Assembly: GCA_030323885.1 (NCBI GenBank)
Contig: CM059202.1
Location: 47,386,849 to 47,450,848, forward strand
Reading direction: 5' to 3'
From: Branchipolynoe longqiensis
Lineage: Eukaryota; Annelida; Polychaeta; Phyllodocida; Polynoidae
DNA: 64,000 nt
Shown here: one piece after another, positions 42,402 to 52,760 of the stretch
How positions within the stretch are numbered: position 1 is the first letter of the stretch
How the letters are laid out: each line of letters opens with the position of its first letter
Translations under genes and position numbers: made by a program
Notes under the pieces: model-generated
The model's input: only the letters and a program-made list of their open reading frames with translations
Databases searched by the model: none
What the model was told of the DNA's origin: nothing

Positions 42402-43200
42402 TCACAGTGGATGTACGTTCAGTTTCTGTGTCAGTGTCCGGTGCGGATGTATGTACTGGTCGGCAACAATTAATTGTAGTTGTTGGTATTTTAAACATGT
42501 GGACACGGTTTCGGTGTAATTTTTTTTACCTGCGTGGTTTACAATTTCATAATCTTTGGGTTTTTGTTTGTCTGTTTGTGTTATTATACCGTCCCTCCAT
42601 TTACCATCATGTGTTCTGTACTTGACGTGATCTGCAATTTTTAGTTTTTTGTGCCCTTTTCCAGCTCTTTTGTCATAATAATATTGTTGACGTTCCTGTG
42701 TTTTGGCAATGTTGTCTGTTTTGGATGTTTGAACCTGTGGCTGTAACTGGTTTTTAGTCGTTGGCATTTTAGATCGAAGTCGACGACTCATAAGCAATTG
42801 GGCTGGAGATGCATTCATTTGTTTAAGAGGAGTATTACGGTAGTTCAATAGGTATAGGTTGAAATCCTGATTATTATCTCCTGCCTTTTTCATCATCTTT
42901 TTTATTGTTTGAACATAACGTTCTATTTGACCATTACTCTTAGGATAATACGGAGGTCGTAGTTTGTAACTCCATCACCTCGGGGAATTTGGAATAGTAA
43001 TCAACTAAAATGAGATACGTCTTACTTTGGTACTGAAACAAGTCGACTCCCACCTTGCAGAATGGTATCTCGGGTATGTCATGAGGAATCATGGGCTCAG
43101 CGCTCAGGGAAGTCCTATAATTCTGACATGTGCTACAACGGCATATTAGATCCTCAATTTGGTGATTCATACCTGGCCAAAACACATTGTCTCAGGCCAG
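42402..43200 (-). pseudogene. Gypsy integrase fragment
   Basis: 43185-42940 contains FWPGMNHQIEDLICRCSTCQ (second half of the HHCC zinc finger) and the catalytic-core start KVGVDLFQ, YLILVDYYSKFPEV. 42896-42402 contains the later core (YLLNYRNTPLKQMNASPAQLLM) and the C-terminal domain (ADHVKYRTHDGKWRDGIITQ). The segment carrying the last catalytic residues is disrupted around 42900-42960. The order confirms the Ty3/gypsy assignment. Confidence 0.8.
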
Positions 43201-43489
43201 CTGCTTACATTTAATTATTCCCAAATGTGTTTCATGTAATAAGTTCAACATTTCCTTCTGTAAACTACAGGGTATTAATATTTGATTACCTTTAAATAGT
43301 ATACCATCTGCACTGACTATTTCCTCTTTACAAGTAAAGAACGGTTTTGCACACGACTTCACTAAACTATTCTGCGTTGGCCAACCCCCTTACCAATTTT
43401 GTCACCTCAATGAGGGTGGTATCCGTTTTTGTAGCCTCGGTGATTTTGTCCATCATGTTGTGTGCAATGTCTATCGCAGCTATGGAGAT

Positions 43490-43982
43490 TTAGTTGTTGA
43501 ATAGATTGTTTGGTGTTATGTTGCTGGAGTGCGCCCGCGAAAGAGTGTCGGCAAAGAACATCTCTTTGCCAATTACATATTTCATTACAATGTTATAGTT
43601 CTGTAGCCTCATGCGCATACGTTGCATTCTGGCCGACAATAAATGAAACGGTTTCACCATGATTGATACAAGTGGTTTATGATCAGTTTCAATTATTACC
43701 TCTTTCCATAAATGTAATCGTGGAAACGGACACACCCAAAACAAATTGCCAATAACTCTTTCTCGATTACTGCGTAACTCGCCTGGCAAGAATCCAGTGC
43801 CTTTGATGCCATGGCGATAGGCCTATTTTGCTGAAAAATGGGCGCCGCCAGGCCTGATTTTGAAGCATCTACTTGTAAAGTGATCTGTTCATTTACCTCA
43901 TAATACTTTAGTACAGGTGCCGATATTAACAGTTTTTTTAGAGTGTTAAATGCATGTTCTTGCTCATGTTGCCAGAACCATA
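43490..43982 (-). pseudogene. Gypsy RNase H fragment
   Basis: Between the polymerase and integrase, the minus strand has pieces of the RNase H/connection region: 43930-43790 (KYYEVNEQITLQVDASKSG-like region in broken frames) and 43789-43490, with VIIETDHKPLV, RMRMRLQNYNIVMKYVIGKE and the ADTLSRAH terminus typical of the end of gypsy RNase H. Stops and shifts interrupt it. Confidence 0.72.
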
Positions 43983-44511
43983 CTACGTTTTTAGACAGAT
44001 TTGTCTCAACGGCTTTGAAATCTCAGATAGATTCGGTATGAATTTTCCAACATAACCCACCATTCCTAAGAACTGTTGGACGGCTGCTTTGTCAGTGGGG
44101 GTGGGCATTTCAGTTATGGCTCGGATGCGGTCAGCCGTGGGCTTCAAACCAGACTGTGTTAATGTGTGTCCCACATAGTTAACTTCGGTTTTGCAAATTA
44201 CCAATTTTTTTGGGTTGAGCCGTAGATCAGCCTCTCTGGCCCTCCTAAATACATTTTCTAAATTGTTCCTTCTCGGTGCTTCCATATACCAATATATCAT
44301 CTGCAATTACATTAACACCTGGCAAATTGTATAAAATTTTGTTCATCTCACCGATAAATATGTCTCCAGCTGTCTTAATCCCGAACGGCAGCCGGGTATA
44401 GTGGAAACGTCCCCATGGGGTGTTAGAAGTGCACAATTTTGAGCTTTCTGAATTCCTTCCTCGCCTGACGCTTCCAAATACGTCACTCCCCTGGTCACTC
44501 GCTATACGCAC
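43983..44511 (-). pseudogene. Gypsy reverse transcriptase fragment
   Basis: Minus frames 44511-44245 and 44306-43983 carry palm motifs: FHYTRLPFGIKTA, the catalytic VIADDILVYG, then LRLNPKKLVICKTEVNYVGH and the connection start (VQQFLGMVGYVGKF). The N-terminal third of the domain is missing and a frameshift near 44270 separates the two pieces. The ADD form of the catalytic motif is common in gypsy elements of animals. It was part of a polyprotein cleaved by the missing protease. Confidence 0.8.
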
Positions 44512-44532
44512 TCTACTTGTATATTACACCCT

Positions 44533-44960
44533 GGAGTCGTGTGGTGCGGCGGCAACTCCTGAGGCGGCAACATCTGAGGGGGCACTGTCAGGGCCTGCCA
44601 GTCGCTTCTGGCCGTTGTCGGTAGGGGCACTTGCCCCGGAGTCGTGTGGTGCAGCGGCGACTCCTGAGGCGGCGACATCTGAGGGGGCGCCGTCAGGGCC
44701 CGCCAGTCGTCTCTGGCCTTTGTCGGTAGGGGCGCTTGCCTTGGAGTCATGTGGTGTGGTGGCGACTCCTGAAGCGGCGACTTCTGAGGGGGCACCGTCG
44801 GGGCCCGCCAGTCGCTTCCAGCCGTTGTCGGTAGGGGCTCTTGCACCGGAGTCGTGTGGTGCGGCGGCGAGTCCTGAGGCGGCAGCATCTGAGGGGCCTC
44901 CACATGGGTCCGGCTCTCGCTTCGGGCAGTTGTCTGGGGAGGTGTCCGACTCGGCGTCGT
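44533..44960 (-). repeat. 105-bp coding minisatellite, main array
   Basis: Units start at 44533, 44638, 44743 and 44848. 105 bp equals 35 codons, so on the minus strand a 35-residue repeat is read continuously (SGVAAAPHDSGASAPTDNGQ, then KRLAGPDGAPSDVAA) in the frame 45264-44524. The last unit diverges into unique sequence. The parent ORF is unidentified. Confidence 0.85.
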
Positions 44961-45514
44961 GTGGGTGGAGCATTACGTCAGACAGCGGGCCGCCGCTTTC
45001 TTGTGAGGCGAGCTGCTTGTGAGGCGAGCTGCTTGTGACTGGTGGCAACGCCCATGGTGATGGGGCCCGGGGGTGGCCTAAGCCGCTCTGTCGGGGGCTT
45101 CCCGTGGCCGGGGCACTTAGCGTTGGTCCAAGCGCTGCCGTCTGTTTGCTTCCTGTCGGTCTAAATTTTGCGCAAGGAAAGGTCCCAGTTGAATACGTCC
45201 ATTTTTTATCCATAGAGGAATCCTCTCGGGTGATAGAATACCATGCAGTGGGACTGGAGAACAATTTCCTAAACCTCTACTAGATACCACAAGGAAGGGA
45301 ACTGTGGTACTGAGAACTGAGCCATCAGCGGTTATTGTTAATGTTAAGATGCCAAAGACATCTGCTGCATAAGGTCTATTGCAAGCAGCAATTGCCGCCA
45401 AAGTAACGCAGCTGGCAGCAGCTGCTGTTTCTGCTGGAATTACTATGCCAGCTGCTGTTCCACCTATATTTGTTTGTTATGTAAAGTGCCTGAGAATGGC
45501 TTGCTGGATCAGGT
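44961..45514 (-). other. Upstream part of the repeat-bearing ORF and unknown frame
   Basis: The minus frame 45264-44961 runs into the 35-residue repeats with a Pro/Ser-rich lead (TLSAPATGSPRQSGLGHPRA); an overlapping frame, 45401-45117, reads ADVFGILTLTITADGSVLST. Neither is recognised. Possibly the gag or N-terminal region of yet another retroelement. Confidence 0.35.
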
Positions 45515-45515
45515 G

Positions 45516-46890
45516 CTATATAAATGTTTTATTATTACTAACTGTCCTGGGTGGGCCGTTTAGCAAAATTCCTATTTCTCGGTATCGTACCGCCCCTGCC
45601 CCGTGTGAGCTGGGAAAACCGCAGTCTTGGCCGGTGCTCCAGCGGTGGGAGGGGTGGCCGTCCGTTTCGTAGCTGAATTCAGGGCTCTTGTATTGTTGGA
45701 AGCTCGAGGTGGAGGCAGACTTGGTTTTTTGGTGGTATTCGTCATCTGTGCGGTGTAGAGGCGATCGTAGGAGTCGTCTGCCTGACGTGAGGCGTTTTTG
45801 GGCATGTAGGCTTCTACGTCCCATCAAGTAGGCATCCCGTTGGATATCCTTGATCGCTGTTGGGTCTCTCCAGTCCCTACGCGAGCCTGCCGTCGTCAAT
45901 CATGTTGAAAATGTCTTCAGACCACGCAAGGCACGTCTGCCAGTCCCACTTCCCGGCCATCTCTACCACGTGTTCCACATGCTCAGCCAAGGGCTCGACC
46001 CAGCTGCGAGGAATGGTCGAGTCCTTCGCCATCCTGTGGAGCACTGATATGTATTCGTACCAAGTACTTTCTCCCTGGCATACTTTTCCTTTTTGCTCCC
46101 CTCTGATTACAAATGTGTGAGGTAAAAGAGGCTTCCTACCTCTGTGTGGCTTGTTGAACTTGCTGCCCTGGTTCAATAGCTCATCGATCACGTCTAGGTG
46201 GCCTCTGTTGTCCTCGGAGGAATGTGAGTGCCTCCTGCATCGGCTTCCTCTGGTCCTCCCTTGTACCGTGTCGTCGCGGCTCCGACGTGTGTTCCCATCA
46301 AGTGTGGTGGAGCTTGGGAGCCAGGCGCGACTCTGCTCCGGGGAGGAAGGTTTCTCTAGGCGACGACTGGGCGACGAACTGGATGAGGTGGCCGATGAGT
46401 TGTGGCTGGGGTAGCGCCTCCTTTTCTTTTTTGACGTCTCCATTGGTGACATCCTATCCAGCATGGTTCTGTTTACCTCTGCCTGCTGCGCCAGAGTCTT
46501 GGCCAGGGATTTCCGTAGGAGGGCCATCTGGTGGGCGGTGTCCACCATGTCTTGGTGGGCAGGCTCCGTTCGGTCCGGTGTTGGTGGCGGCGAGGTGGTG
46601 GTAGGTGGGGCTGCCACCGAGCGTGGCCGTCCCCAGGTACATGGCGTGGCGGTGTCTGGTGCGGCGGGCATCGCTACATCGTTGGCGGAGGTCGTAGCGG
46701 TGTTGGTCGTAGCGGCGTCGGTGGCCTGGCGTAGGCGTCTAGCGATGGGCGGCATGGTAGAAGTCGGTTGGAGCGGAGAGCAAGCCGGTGGGGCTGAGTG
46801 GTGAGCAAGCCGGGTGGCTGAGTGGTCCTGAGGTGTCTGGAGAGGTGCTGAGTTGGGGTGGTGTGTTGCTTGTCCGGCTGCTGGGGTCAT
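45516..46890 (-). pseudogene. Gag-like ORF of a DIRS-type element, best-preserved copy of its subfamily
   Basis: Minus 46890-45877 is open for 337 codons. It has a Ser/Thr/Pro-rich N-terminus, a helical segment (HQMALLRKSLAKTLAQQAEV), an Arg/Ser-rich linker, then a conserved block: LLPHTFVIRGEQKGKV, STWYEYISVLHRMAKDSTIP, EPLAEHVEHVVEMAGKWDWQ, TCLAWSEDIFNMIDDGRLAW. This parallels the block in the GC-rich units (IFPSDLVKRGAERKPVKRGE, then TVRRYSETLF and IADGTLPQGW), so both belong to one Gag superfamily. The frame shifts near 45890 and continues to 45516. No zinc knuckle is visible. A DIRS-like terminus lies upstream at 46960-47065. Confidence 0.6.
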
Positions 46891-46959
46891 AGTGAAGTTT
46901 GATAGGTCTCGCAGGCTGATGATGGGCGCCCGTGACGTCAGAGGTCTCGCGAGAGACTG

Positions 46960-47065
46960 GGTTCACGAGAAACCCAGTAGGGGCGTGGGGGATCGAACCC
47001 AGGTGGCGCCACAGAGGAGACTCCTTGTTCGCGCGCAAATTACCGCTGTTGGCGAACCAACATGA
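46960..47065 (-). repeat. 5' terminal region of the gag-like element
   Basis: GATCGAACCCAGGTGGCGCC, CTCCTTGTTCGCGCGCAAATTACC and GTTGGCGAACCAACATGAAC match 27560-27640 and resemble 8150-8215. The position just upstream of the gag-like ORF supports an element terminus. Confidence 0.6.
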
Positions 47066-47079
47066 ACAATGTACAAACC

Positions 47080-47135
47080 CCAATGTGACCGTCTCAACGG
47101 CTGGAAGACCAGTGCTTCGGCGCTGACAAAATACT
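47080..47135. repeat. Short repeat shared with 63840-63890 (inverted)
   Basis: CTGGAAGACCAGTGCTTCGG followed by CGCTGACAAAA recurs in reverse complement at 63848-63880; probably a retroelement or SINE tail. Confidence 0.5.
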
Positions 47136-47697
47136 ATGTTCAGATGAATCAAATATTCATAGCTGCCAACATTTGAAAATGGGAAAGAGTAATGATTTTT
47201 GTGTGAATCGCGGACTATGGTCCATATATTTATTTCAATAGAGTTTTGTGTTTAATAATACTCAAACATCATAGGAATGTGATATAATTACATATTGTGT
47301 TCCCAAACTGTTAAAAAAAACACTTAAATCTAGTTTAAAAAAATTTCAAATATATTGTTATGTACATCATAAAAGTTTCAAGATTATACTTTCCAAATAA
47401 ATTGTTTTTCAGGAAGGGCCTATATAATAATAATATTGTAACACAATCAAAATTGTCAGCTTATATTCAAAATAACACGTTATATATTTCAGTTCTGTAT
47501 CATTAACGTCACTTATATTATTAATGTTTATTTATTATCTTCAAGTTTTTACTAGGAAAATTGACGATTTATCGTAATATTTCAGATTACGGGTGTAATG
47601 GCGTAATGAGGGACAGAAAATCGCAATGATTCTGCAGAAATCGTAATGGTTGGCAGTCGTGAATATTTACAACACCACAATAGAATTGTGCACTTAC
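47136..47697. other. Intronic, no gene recognised
   Basis: AT-rich sequence with no repeats I can identify, immediately 3' of exon 3. Confidence 0.5.
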
Positions 47698-47811
47698 CGC
47701 CACACGTTAATCCCGCGTAGCCAGAGGGACAATGGCAGCTGAAGGATCCAACAGTGTCCACACACGTTGAATTATTCTCGCACGGACTATTAGCACATTC
47801 GTTAATGTCAC
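47698..47811 (-). CDS. EGF-domain exon 3 (calcium-binding type)
   Basis: A 114-nt phase 1-1 exon, acceptor CGAACAG and donor G|GTAAGTG. It encodes one calcium-binding EGF module: DINEC start, ANSPC, STC, a Val-Asp-Thr pair ahead of GSFSCHC, and [10 protein letters not shown]. The DINEC consensus, the residues before the aromatic Phe and six correctly spaced cysteines make this the clearest EGF repeat in the window. It lies in intact sequence between a gag-like retroelement (up to about 47.1 kb) and a MITE/SINE composite (from 47.84 kb). Confidence 0.9.
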
Positions 47812-47834
47812 CTGTTCGGTTTGACAAGGCGGAA

Positions 47835-47887
47835 CACATGATTACAATTACATACATACAGGCAATGCACTTACATAATTACACACT
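47835..47887 (-). mobile_element. SINE-C copy 3, tail part
   Basis: ACAATTACATACATACAGGCAATGCACT matches the tail of SINE-C copy 2 (32939-32970); the rest of this SINE resumes at 48505 beyond the inserted MITE. Confidence 0.55.
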
Positions 47888-48504
47888 CAGTGATGAAAGT
47901 GGTCTCCGGGAAAAAAAGCGGAAATGCTGATATTCTCCCATAGGTTTAGCATTGTCAGGGAATCGCGGAAAATTCCCGGAAGTCGGGTTTCATATATACT
48001 GGTATACACTGATAGTGCTGCACCATTTGAAGCATGTATTAGTAGTGTACGCTGATAGTGCTGCATGCAGTGCTTGGAACATTTATTAGTAGTATACACT
48101 GATAGTGCTGCGGCGTTTAGGACATATATTAGTAGTATACACTGATAGTGCTGCAGCATTTTGGGCATTTATTAGTAGTATACACTTATAGTGCTGCAGA
48201 GTTTAGAGCATTTATTAGTAGTATACGCTGATAGTGTTGCGCCGTTTGAAGCATGTATTAGTAGTGTACGCTGATAATGCTGCAGTGCTTGGAGCATTTA
48301 TTAGTAGTATACACTGATAGTGCTGCGGCATTTAGAGCATTTATTAGTAGTATACACTGATAGTGCTGTGGCGTTTAGACCATTTATTAGTAGTATATGC
48401 TGATAGTGCTGCGGCATCAGCACCACATATTAGTATACGGTGATGGTGCAGAGGGATTGAAAAATCCGGGAAATCCGCGGAATCGCGGAAATCTTTCATC
48501 CGAA
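47888..48504. mobile_element. CAGGGATGAAAG MITE, copy 3 (expanded)
   Basis: CAGTGATGAAAGTGGTCTCCGGG at the left and GCGGAAATCTTTCATCC at the right. The interior is expanded to about ten ~40-bp tandem units (TTATTAGTAGTATACACTGA, TAGTGCTGCGG), against three in the shortest copy. It sits inside SINE-C copy 3. Confidence 0.75.
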
Positions 48505-48640
48505 CAGGATCCTGGTCAGCGCACCAGTATCATGGGAGGTGATGAAAATGGGAAATATTTCCCCTACATTAGGAGTCAAACCCACAAGTCTAGCATTCCG
48601 GGCCAGTGTGCTAACCATTTATCCACCTAGGCTCCCTGAT
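48505..48640 (-). mobile_element. SINE-C copy 3, head part
   Basis: Minus head AGGTGGATAAATGGTTAGCAC and a diverged box B; followed by the conserved CATTTTCATCACC and GGATCCTGTTC body joining the MITE edge. Confidence 0.65.
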
Positions 48641-48789
48641 GTCACCACACTACCCATGCCCACCTGTCTATATGGGAGGTCAGTGCAGACTACTACACCC
48701 GTAACTGGAATTGGTCATTTAATGAGTACAATTACATACATACAGGCAATGCAATATATGCATTGTATAACTTGTTATGCTCATATTAT

Positions 48790-49480
48790 TTAGGCTGCAG
48801 GGCCTTGCCTCCCCACCTGTCGCGTGGCGGGTGGGCGCTGTACCGCCTCTGCGGCCCCGGCTAGGCTTGCCGAGCCGCAGGCGATCAGCCAATCAGAGGG
48901 GTTTGCGCCCCGGGGGAGGCGACTTCAGGCGGTTCAGCCGATATACGGCCTCCAGTCGATCGGAAATTTGACTCCAAAGGTCAATGTGCGTGATGATAGC
49001 GGTTACGGCGGCCATTGCGGCGCCGAGGCGGCGACAACTTCTGAGGAAGGGATTAGCGTGGTGGGGGATGCCGGTCCCCACACAAAACCGACACCATCAC
49101 AGGGTGGCATCATCCCCCACTTATATATATATATATATATATATATGTGATGGCCCACGGTCTTCCCCCACACCGTCACACACTCATGGAAGAACGCCAA
49201 GATTCAGTATCAGTATGCTTCAACCTGGTTTATTACAAACCTCTCTGCTCTCCTCGGCGTCAACAGTCTACTGACCCGCTCCCTAGCTCGCCAGGTCCCA
49301 CGTCGCCTCTATAGGTGGGTGGGGGATGAGCTAGCCACACGCAGTAGAGGGCAGCCCAGTCGGGGTCTGCCCGGTGGCTAGCCTGCCACCACCGAGCGCA
49401 GTTCAGTGTAACTGCGTAGGTGTGCAGCCCTTCTGTCTGCCACCACCGCGTGGTAATGGGGCTCATGTACAGACTACTAC
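48790..49480. other. GC-rich fragment, unidentified
   Basis: 48800-49040 is GC-rich and its minus frame (MAAVTAIITHIDLWSQISDRLEAVYRL) may be a degraded gag-like piece; 49123-49146 is a TA microsatellite; the rest lacks recognisable features. Confidence 0.35.
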
Positions 49481-49489
49481 AAATATATG

Positions 49490-49705
49490 GGATATATAAT
49501 TTATTACTATGAGTATAAAGGGGCGGAGCTATATTCCTATATCCTGCAGGATCCTAGCATTTAATGCTCCCTTTATTATTAACCCACAATATATTATTGT
49601 TATATTCGCTGCGGGCTGGTTCCTGCTGCGCTATCCTGGTGCCCCACCATGTTGTCATATGCCAGTCAGACCTTGTCAGGGTCACATTAGCGCCAGTTAA
49701 AGTTT
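49490..49705. repeat. Dispersed repeat, copy 1 (pairs with 52500-52700)
   Basis: Both share ATATATAATTTATTA, GGCGGAGCT, GCATTTAATGCT, and GCTGCGCTATCCTGGYGCC followed by the CCAGYCAGA block in order; each begins after a TA/AT-rich run. Possibly element ends; no ORF. Confidence 0.6.
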
Positions 49706-49829
49706 TTTCTTGGTAGGGCGGTTATTGCTCAGCCAGATCGGCCTCATCAAATAAACTAGGCTTCCACCACTTCTCGTATTGTCTCTTATTCTCCTACGTC
49801 GTAGCCCAATTTATATATATATATACACG

Positions 49830-49990
49830 GTAGATTCAACAATGATACAGTGTGTAGTTTGTACAGGACCAGTGTCATCGGGGGTGATGAAAATGGGAAA
49901 TATTTTGTCTCGAGCGGGAGGCAAACCCACATGTCTAGCATTACGGGCCAGTGTGCTAACCATTACACCACCTAGGCTCCCTGATGTCAC
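49830..49990 (-). mobile_element. SINE-C, copy 4
   Basis: Head AGGTGGTGTAATGGTTAGCAC on the minus strand and the CATTTTCATCACCCC, GGTCCTGTACAAAC, TTGAATCTACCGTG body; truncated at a TA tract. Confidence 0.7.
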
Positions 49991-50097
49991 CATACTACCC
50001 TCGCCAATCTGTCTATGTGACTCCTTGCCTGAGAGGTTAGTGCAGACTACTACAACATCAAAGGCTTTATAACGAATATTATACAATTTGCAATAGT

Positions 50098-50172
50098 ATG
50101 TCAAATAAGGAAATACTCGAACGGATGGGGCTGCCCTCTATGGAAGATCTTCTGATCAAAAAGAATCTCCGA
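50098..50172 (+). pseudogene. LINE 3' fragment
   Basis: CAAATAAGGAAATACTCGAACGG through CTTCTGATCAAAAAGAATCTCCG is about 97% identical to 58515-58585, then the match stops abruptly at a junction. Only about 75 bp remain. Confidence 0.7.
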
Positions 50173-50239
50173 ATCTTCGAGAAGACGGCACCCATTGATT
50201 GATTGAAAGGACCTAGAATGTCCTCCGATAAATTATGCA

Positions 50240-50471
50240 TGCCATAAAATTTAAAAATGCATGTCGGGCATCCGCAGGATTAAAGGGGCTGCTGTGAAGC
50301 AGGCAGCACCTCTGCTACCACCTGGCCTCCTGAGATTGTTTGGGATGTTACAGCCTACGTTGGGCCATACTGCGGTGAGAGCGGCCATGCTACTATCATT
50401 TAGGGCCCTCTTAAGGAAAGACCATGTCACACTGTCTGACACTGCATTCACTAGAAAAGATGATACCCCTG
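50240..50471 (+). pseudogene. Tyrosine recombinase, N-terminal catalytic part
   Basis: The plus strand reads MSGIRRIKGAAVKQAAPLLP, then TAVRAAMLLSFRALLRKDHV and TLSDTAFTRKDD. The GIRRIKG and AMLLSFRALLRxxHV motifs are what I know from tyrosine-recombinase domains in DIRS/Ngaro or Crypton-like animal elements, the latter carrying the first catalytic Arg. The frame is cut by a TIR element at 50472-51113 and resumes at 51114. It differs from the recombinases at 18.8 and 59 kb, so it is a third family. Confidence 0.6.
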
Positions 50472-51113
50472 TCACACTACGACGTAACAGGCCAGTGAGC
50501 AGGGAACGTAGAAATCACTTATTTACGTCGAGATACGTAGAAATTCTCGGCGTTTCAGGGCCAAGTTGGTCGTCAGTGCAACGTAGTGGACGTAGGCGAA
50601 ACGTCCATTCAACGTAGTGCTAACGCATGAGGACATTAAAAAGAGCTCATGGAATGCTTGCAAAATGCCGGTGAACATTATATATGTTATTCGATCGCCA
50701 GAAGTATGCCTTTATACATTATATACATCAAAACACTGTGGAGAAATGGCAAACGTACGTTAGATGTACGTTAGACATACAATATGCATACGTTTTAAAT
50801 ACATTGTCAATACGCGGAGTGTACGTTTCTGCCGGCTTTACTTATGCATGAAGTAGTTCAATGTATGTATAACGTACGTGTAACATATGTCTAGCATACT
50901 CGACGTATGTCTAACGTATACATAGCATATGCTAATGTATAAGCCACACGTTGTCTTACGTGGAAAGTTTTGGGTATGTCCCAAACCTTGACGTCTGTCA
51001 AATTATCTCGACATAACTCGATGTAGGCTTAACGAACGAGTAACGTATCTCGACGTAATGGCCAAATTTCACCTACGTCGGCTTACGCTGCCGCATTACG
51101 TCGTAGTGTGACG
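50472..51113. mobile_element. TIR element inserted in the recombinase
   Basis: Both ends contain the perfect inverted 17-mer GTCACACTACGACGTAA (left 50469-50487; right as TTACGTCGTAGTGTGAC, 51098-51114). The interior of ~610 bp is full of ACGTACGTTAG/TAACGTATG-type motifs and has no ORF. Flanks end in ATA on both sides, a possible 2-3-bp target duplication. Confidence 0.7.
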
Positions 51114-51500
51114 AGGCCATAACTTTTCACCCATGGGGGTTGATGCTAAACATTACAAAGTCGAAAACTATTCAGTTCCGAGAGAAGGTGCACCGGATTC
51201 CAGTGGCAAAGGTGGGTAATCGGCCCCTATCTGCAGTATATTGGGTAGAGAGGCACTTCAGAGAATGTCCGGCCACCCTGGGGGCGCAGGTGTTCAGGCT
51301 GCCGAGAGCGTGACCCTGGGTCCCACTGACTTACATCTACTACATGAAGATGATCAAAAACTTGTGTGGGTTATCTGGTATGGACCTGACACTGTTCTCA
51401 ACGCACGGCCTGAGAAGAGGTGGTGCAAGTTTTCTAAGATTATGCGGTACATCTATTGAGGTGATTAAATAGAGGAGGGATTGGCCGAGAGATTGACCAC
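51114..51500 (+). pseudogene. Tyrosine recombinase, C-terminal catalytic part
   Basis: Downstream of the TIR element the plus strand reads ITFHPWGLMLNITKSKTIQF, VHRIPVAKVGNRPLSAVYWV, then in a shifted frame THGLRRGGASFLRLCGTSIE and, after a stop, RRDWPRD. HGLRRGGA is the HxxR box, and the RxDWxSD position follows it in this family. The frameshift near 51250-51330 and the stop show it is dead. The catalytic Tyr is not clearly visible. Confidence 0.6.
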
Positions 51501-51576
51501 TGACATGCGGGTGGCTTTGATCTTGGATCAATTGGGTTACAACTCGTTGCTAGGGGGGGGGGGGGTGGTATTTGGG

Positions 51577-52040
51577 TCTTAAGGGCCAGCCAGAGTTATC
51601 GGCTCGATCCACACAAATCTGACTTCTCTCCTCTTTTATTGTCTCTATTGGTTATGGAAGGAATTAATAATGAGCGGTATAAAGTAATTATGCAAATATT
51701 ATTATGTATGTAATGCTCCTGTCTTTTATTGTACTTATTCCGATATTGCTCCTGTAAACCTTCCTTTTGACATGTTCCTTGCTTCTATGGGTTACGGGAG
51801 GTTGGTGTGCGGCCTGGGGACCGGGAGGCCTGCTTCCAAGCCGCTCCCCTAATTCCCCTCCTTTCCTCAGGCGGCGCCTCATCCACCTACTAACGGCCCA
51901 TTTCGCCACCGATTTAGTTCAATAAATTAAAGGTAGGTCTTCAGGGCCAGCCAGAGTTATAGGCTCGATCCACACGAATCTGACTTGTCTCCTCTTTTAT
52001 TGTCTCTATTGGTTATGGAAGAAATTAATAATATACATAT
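51577..52040. repeat. Direct repeat pair, possible solo-LTR-like ends
   Basis: 51580-51672 and 51942-52034 share GGGCCAGCCAGAGTTATMGG, CTCGATCCACAC, AATCTGACTT and CTCCTCTTTTATTGTCTCTA in the same order (about 93% by eye), 362 bp apart. The function is unclear. Confidence 0.6.
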
Positions 52041-52499
52041 AAACGCTCAGAGAATTATTTAATTATTTATTAGGGGATGCGAGTCTATTTTTAACAAACC
52101 GCTGTCTTCTGTGCGCTTCGCTGCGGACCCTCGCTGCCCAGCTCCCTTCGATTACGACTATATATCATATAATCATATATATATCACAAATATATATGGG
52201 ATACAGAGTTGCCAACATTGGAAAATGAAAAAGCGGAAGATCTTAAGAGAGGTTATATTGGGTGGCCTGGAGGTACTACCCCTTAAATAATGTTAAAATC
52301 TGATATGCTTTGTGGTGCATTGTGAACAGAATAATCCGTAAGATTTATATAATTTTACTAACTGAAAAACCGGGAGATCGGCTCAAGGTGATGATGGGGG
52401 TCAAATATTCCGATATACAGCAATGGTGGAAAGCAATTGTTCGATTAATGATCGGTGTACTTGGCCAGGTGCATATATATATATATATATATATATGTG

Positions 52500-52700
52500 A
52501 TATATAATTTATTATTATGAATATAAAAGGGCGGAGCTTCTATCCTATATGGGTTTAGGATCCTTGCATTTAATGCTGCTATTTATTAATAACATTGTAT
52601 TTATTGTGCTATTTGCTGCGGGCCGGAACCCGCTGCGCTATCCTGGCGCCATCACCATTTAGGCAGATGCCAGCCAGAGTGCATCGGGATCACATGAGCA
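52500..52700. repeat. Dispersed repeat, copy 2 (pairs with 49490-49705)
   Basis: See copy 1; preceded by a TATA microsatellite at 52470-52494. Confidence 0.6.
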
Positions 52701-52760
52701 CCCATTTTTAACTGACACGGTGTGTGTGCACAGCCAGCAGCGCGTCACGATCACATGGGG

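Larger units (their letters stand above)
41980..44528 (-). mobile_element. Ty3/gypsy LTR retrotransposon remnant
   Basis: Flanked by the 5-bp direct repeat CCCTG (41975-41979 and 44529-44533); the outer ends read TGTAGTATAT and ATATTACA, with the TG...CA termini of LTRs. Coding order on the minus strand is reverse transcriptase, RNase H, integrase, as in Ty3/gypsy. The 3' LTR is probably 42285-41980. The 5' LTR, gag, protease and the first part of the polymerase are missing, so the 5' side suffered a deletion that kept the terminal ~40 bp. Confidence 0.8.
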
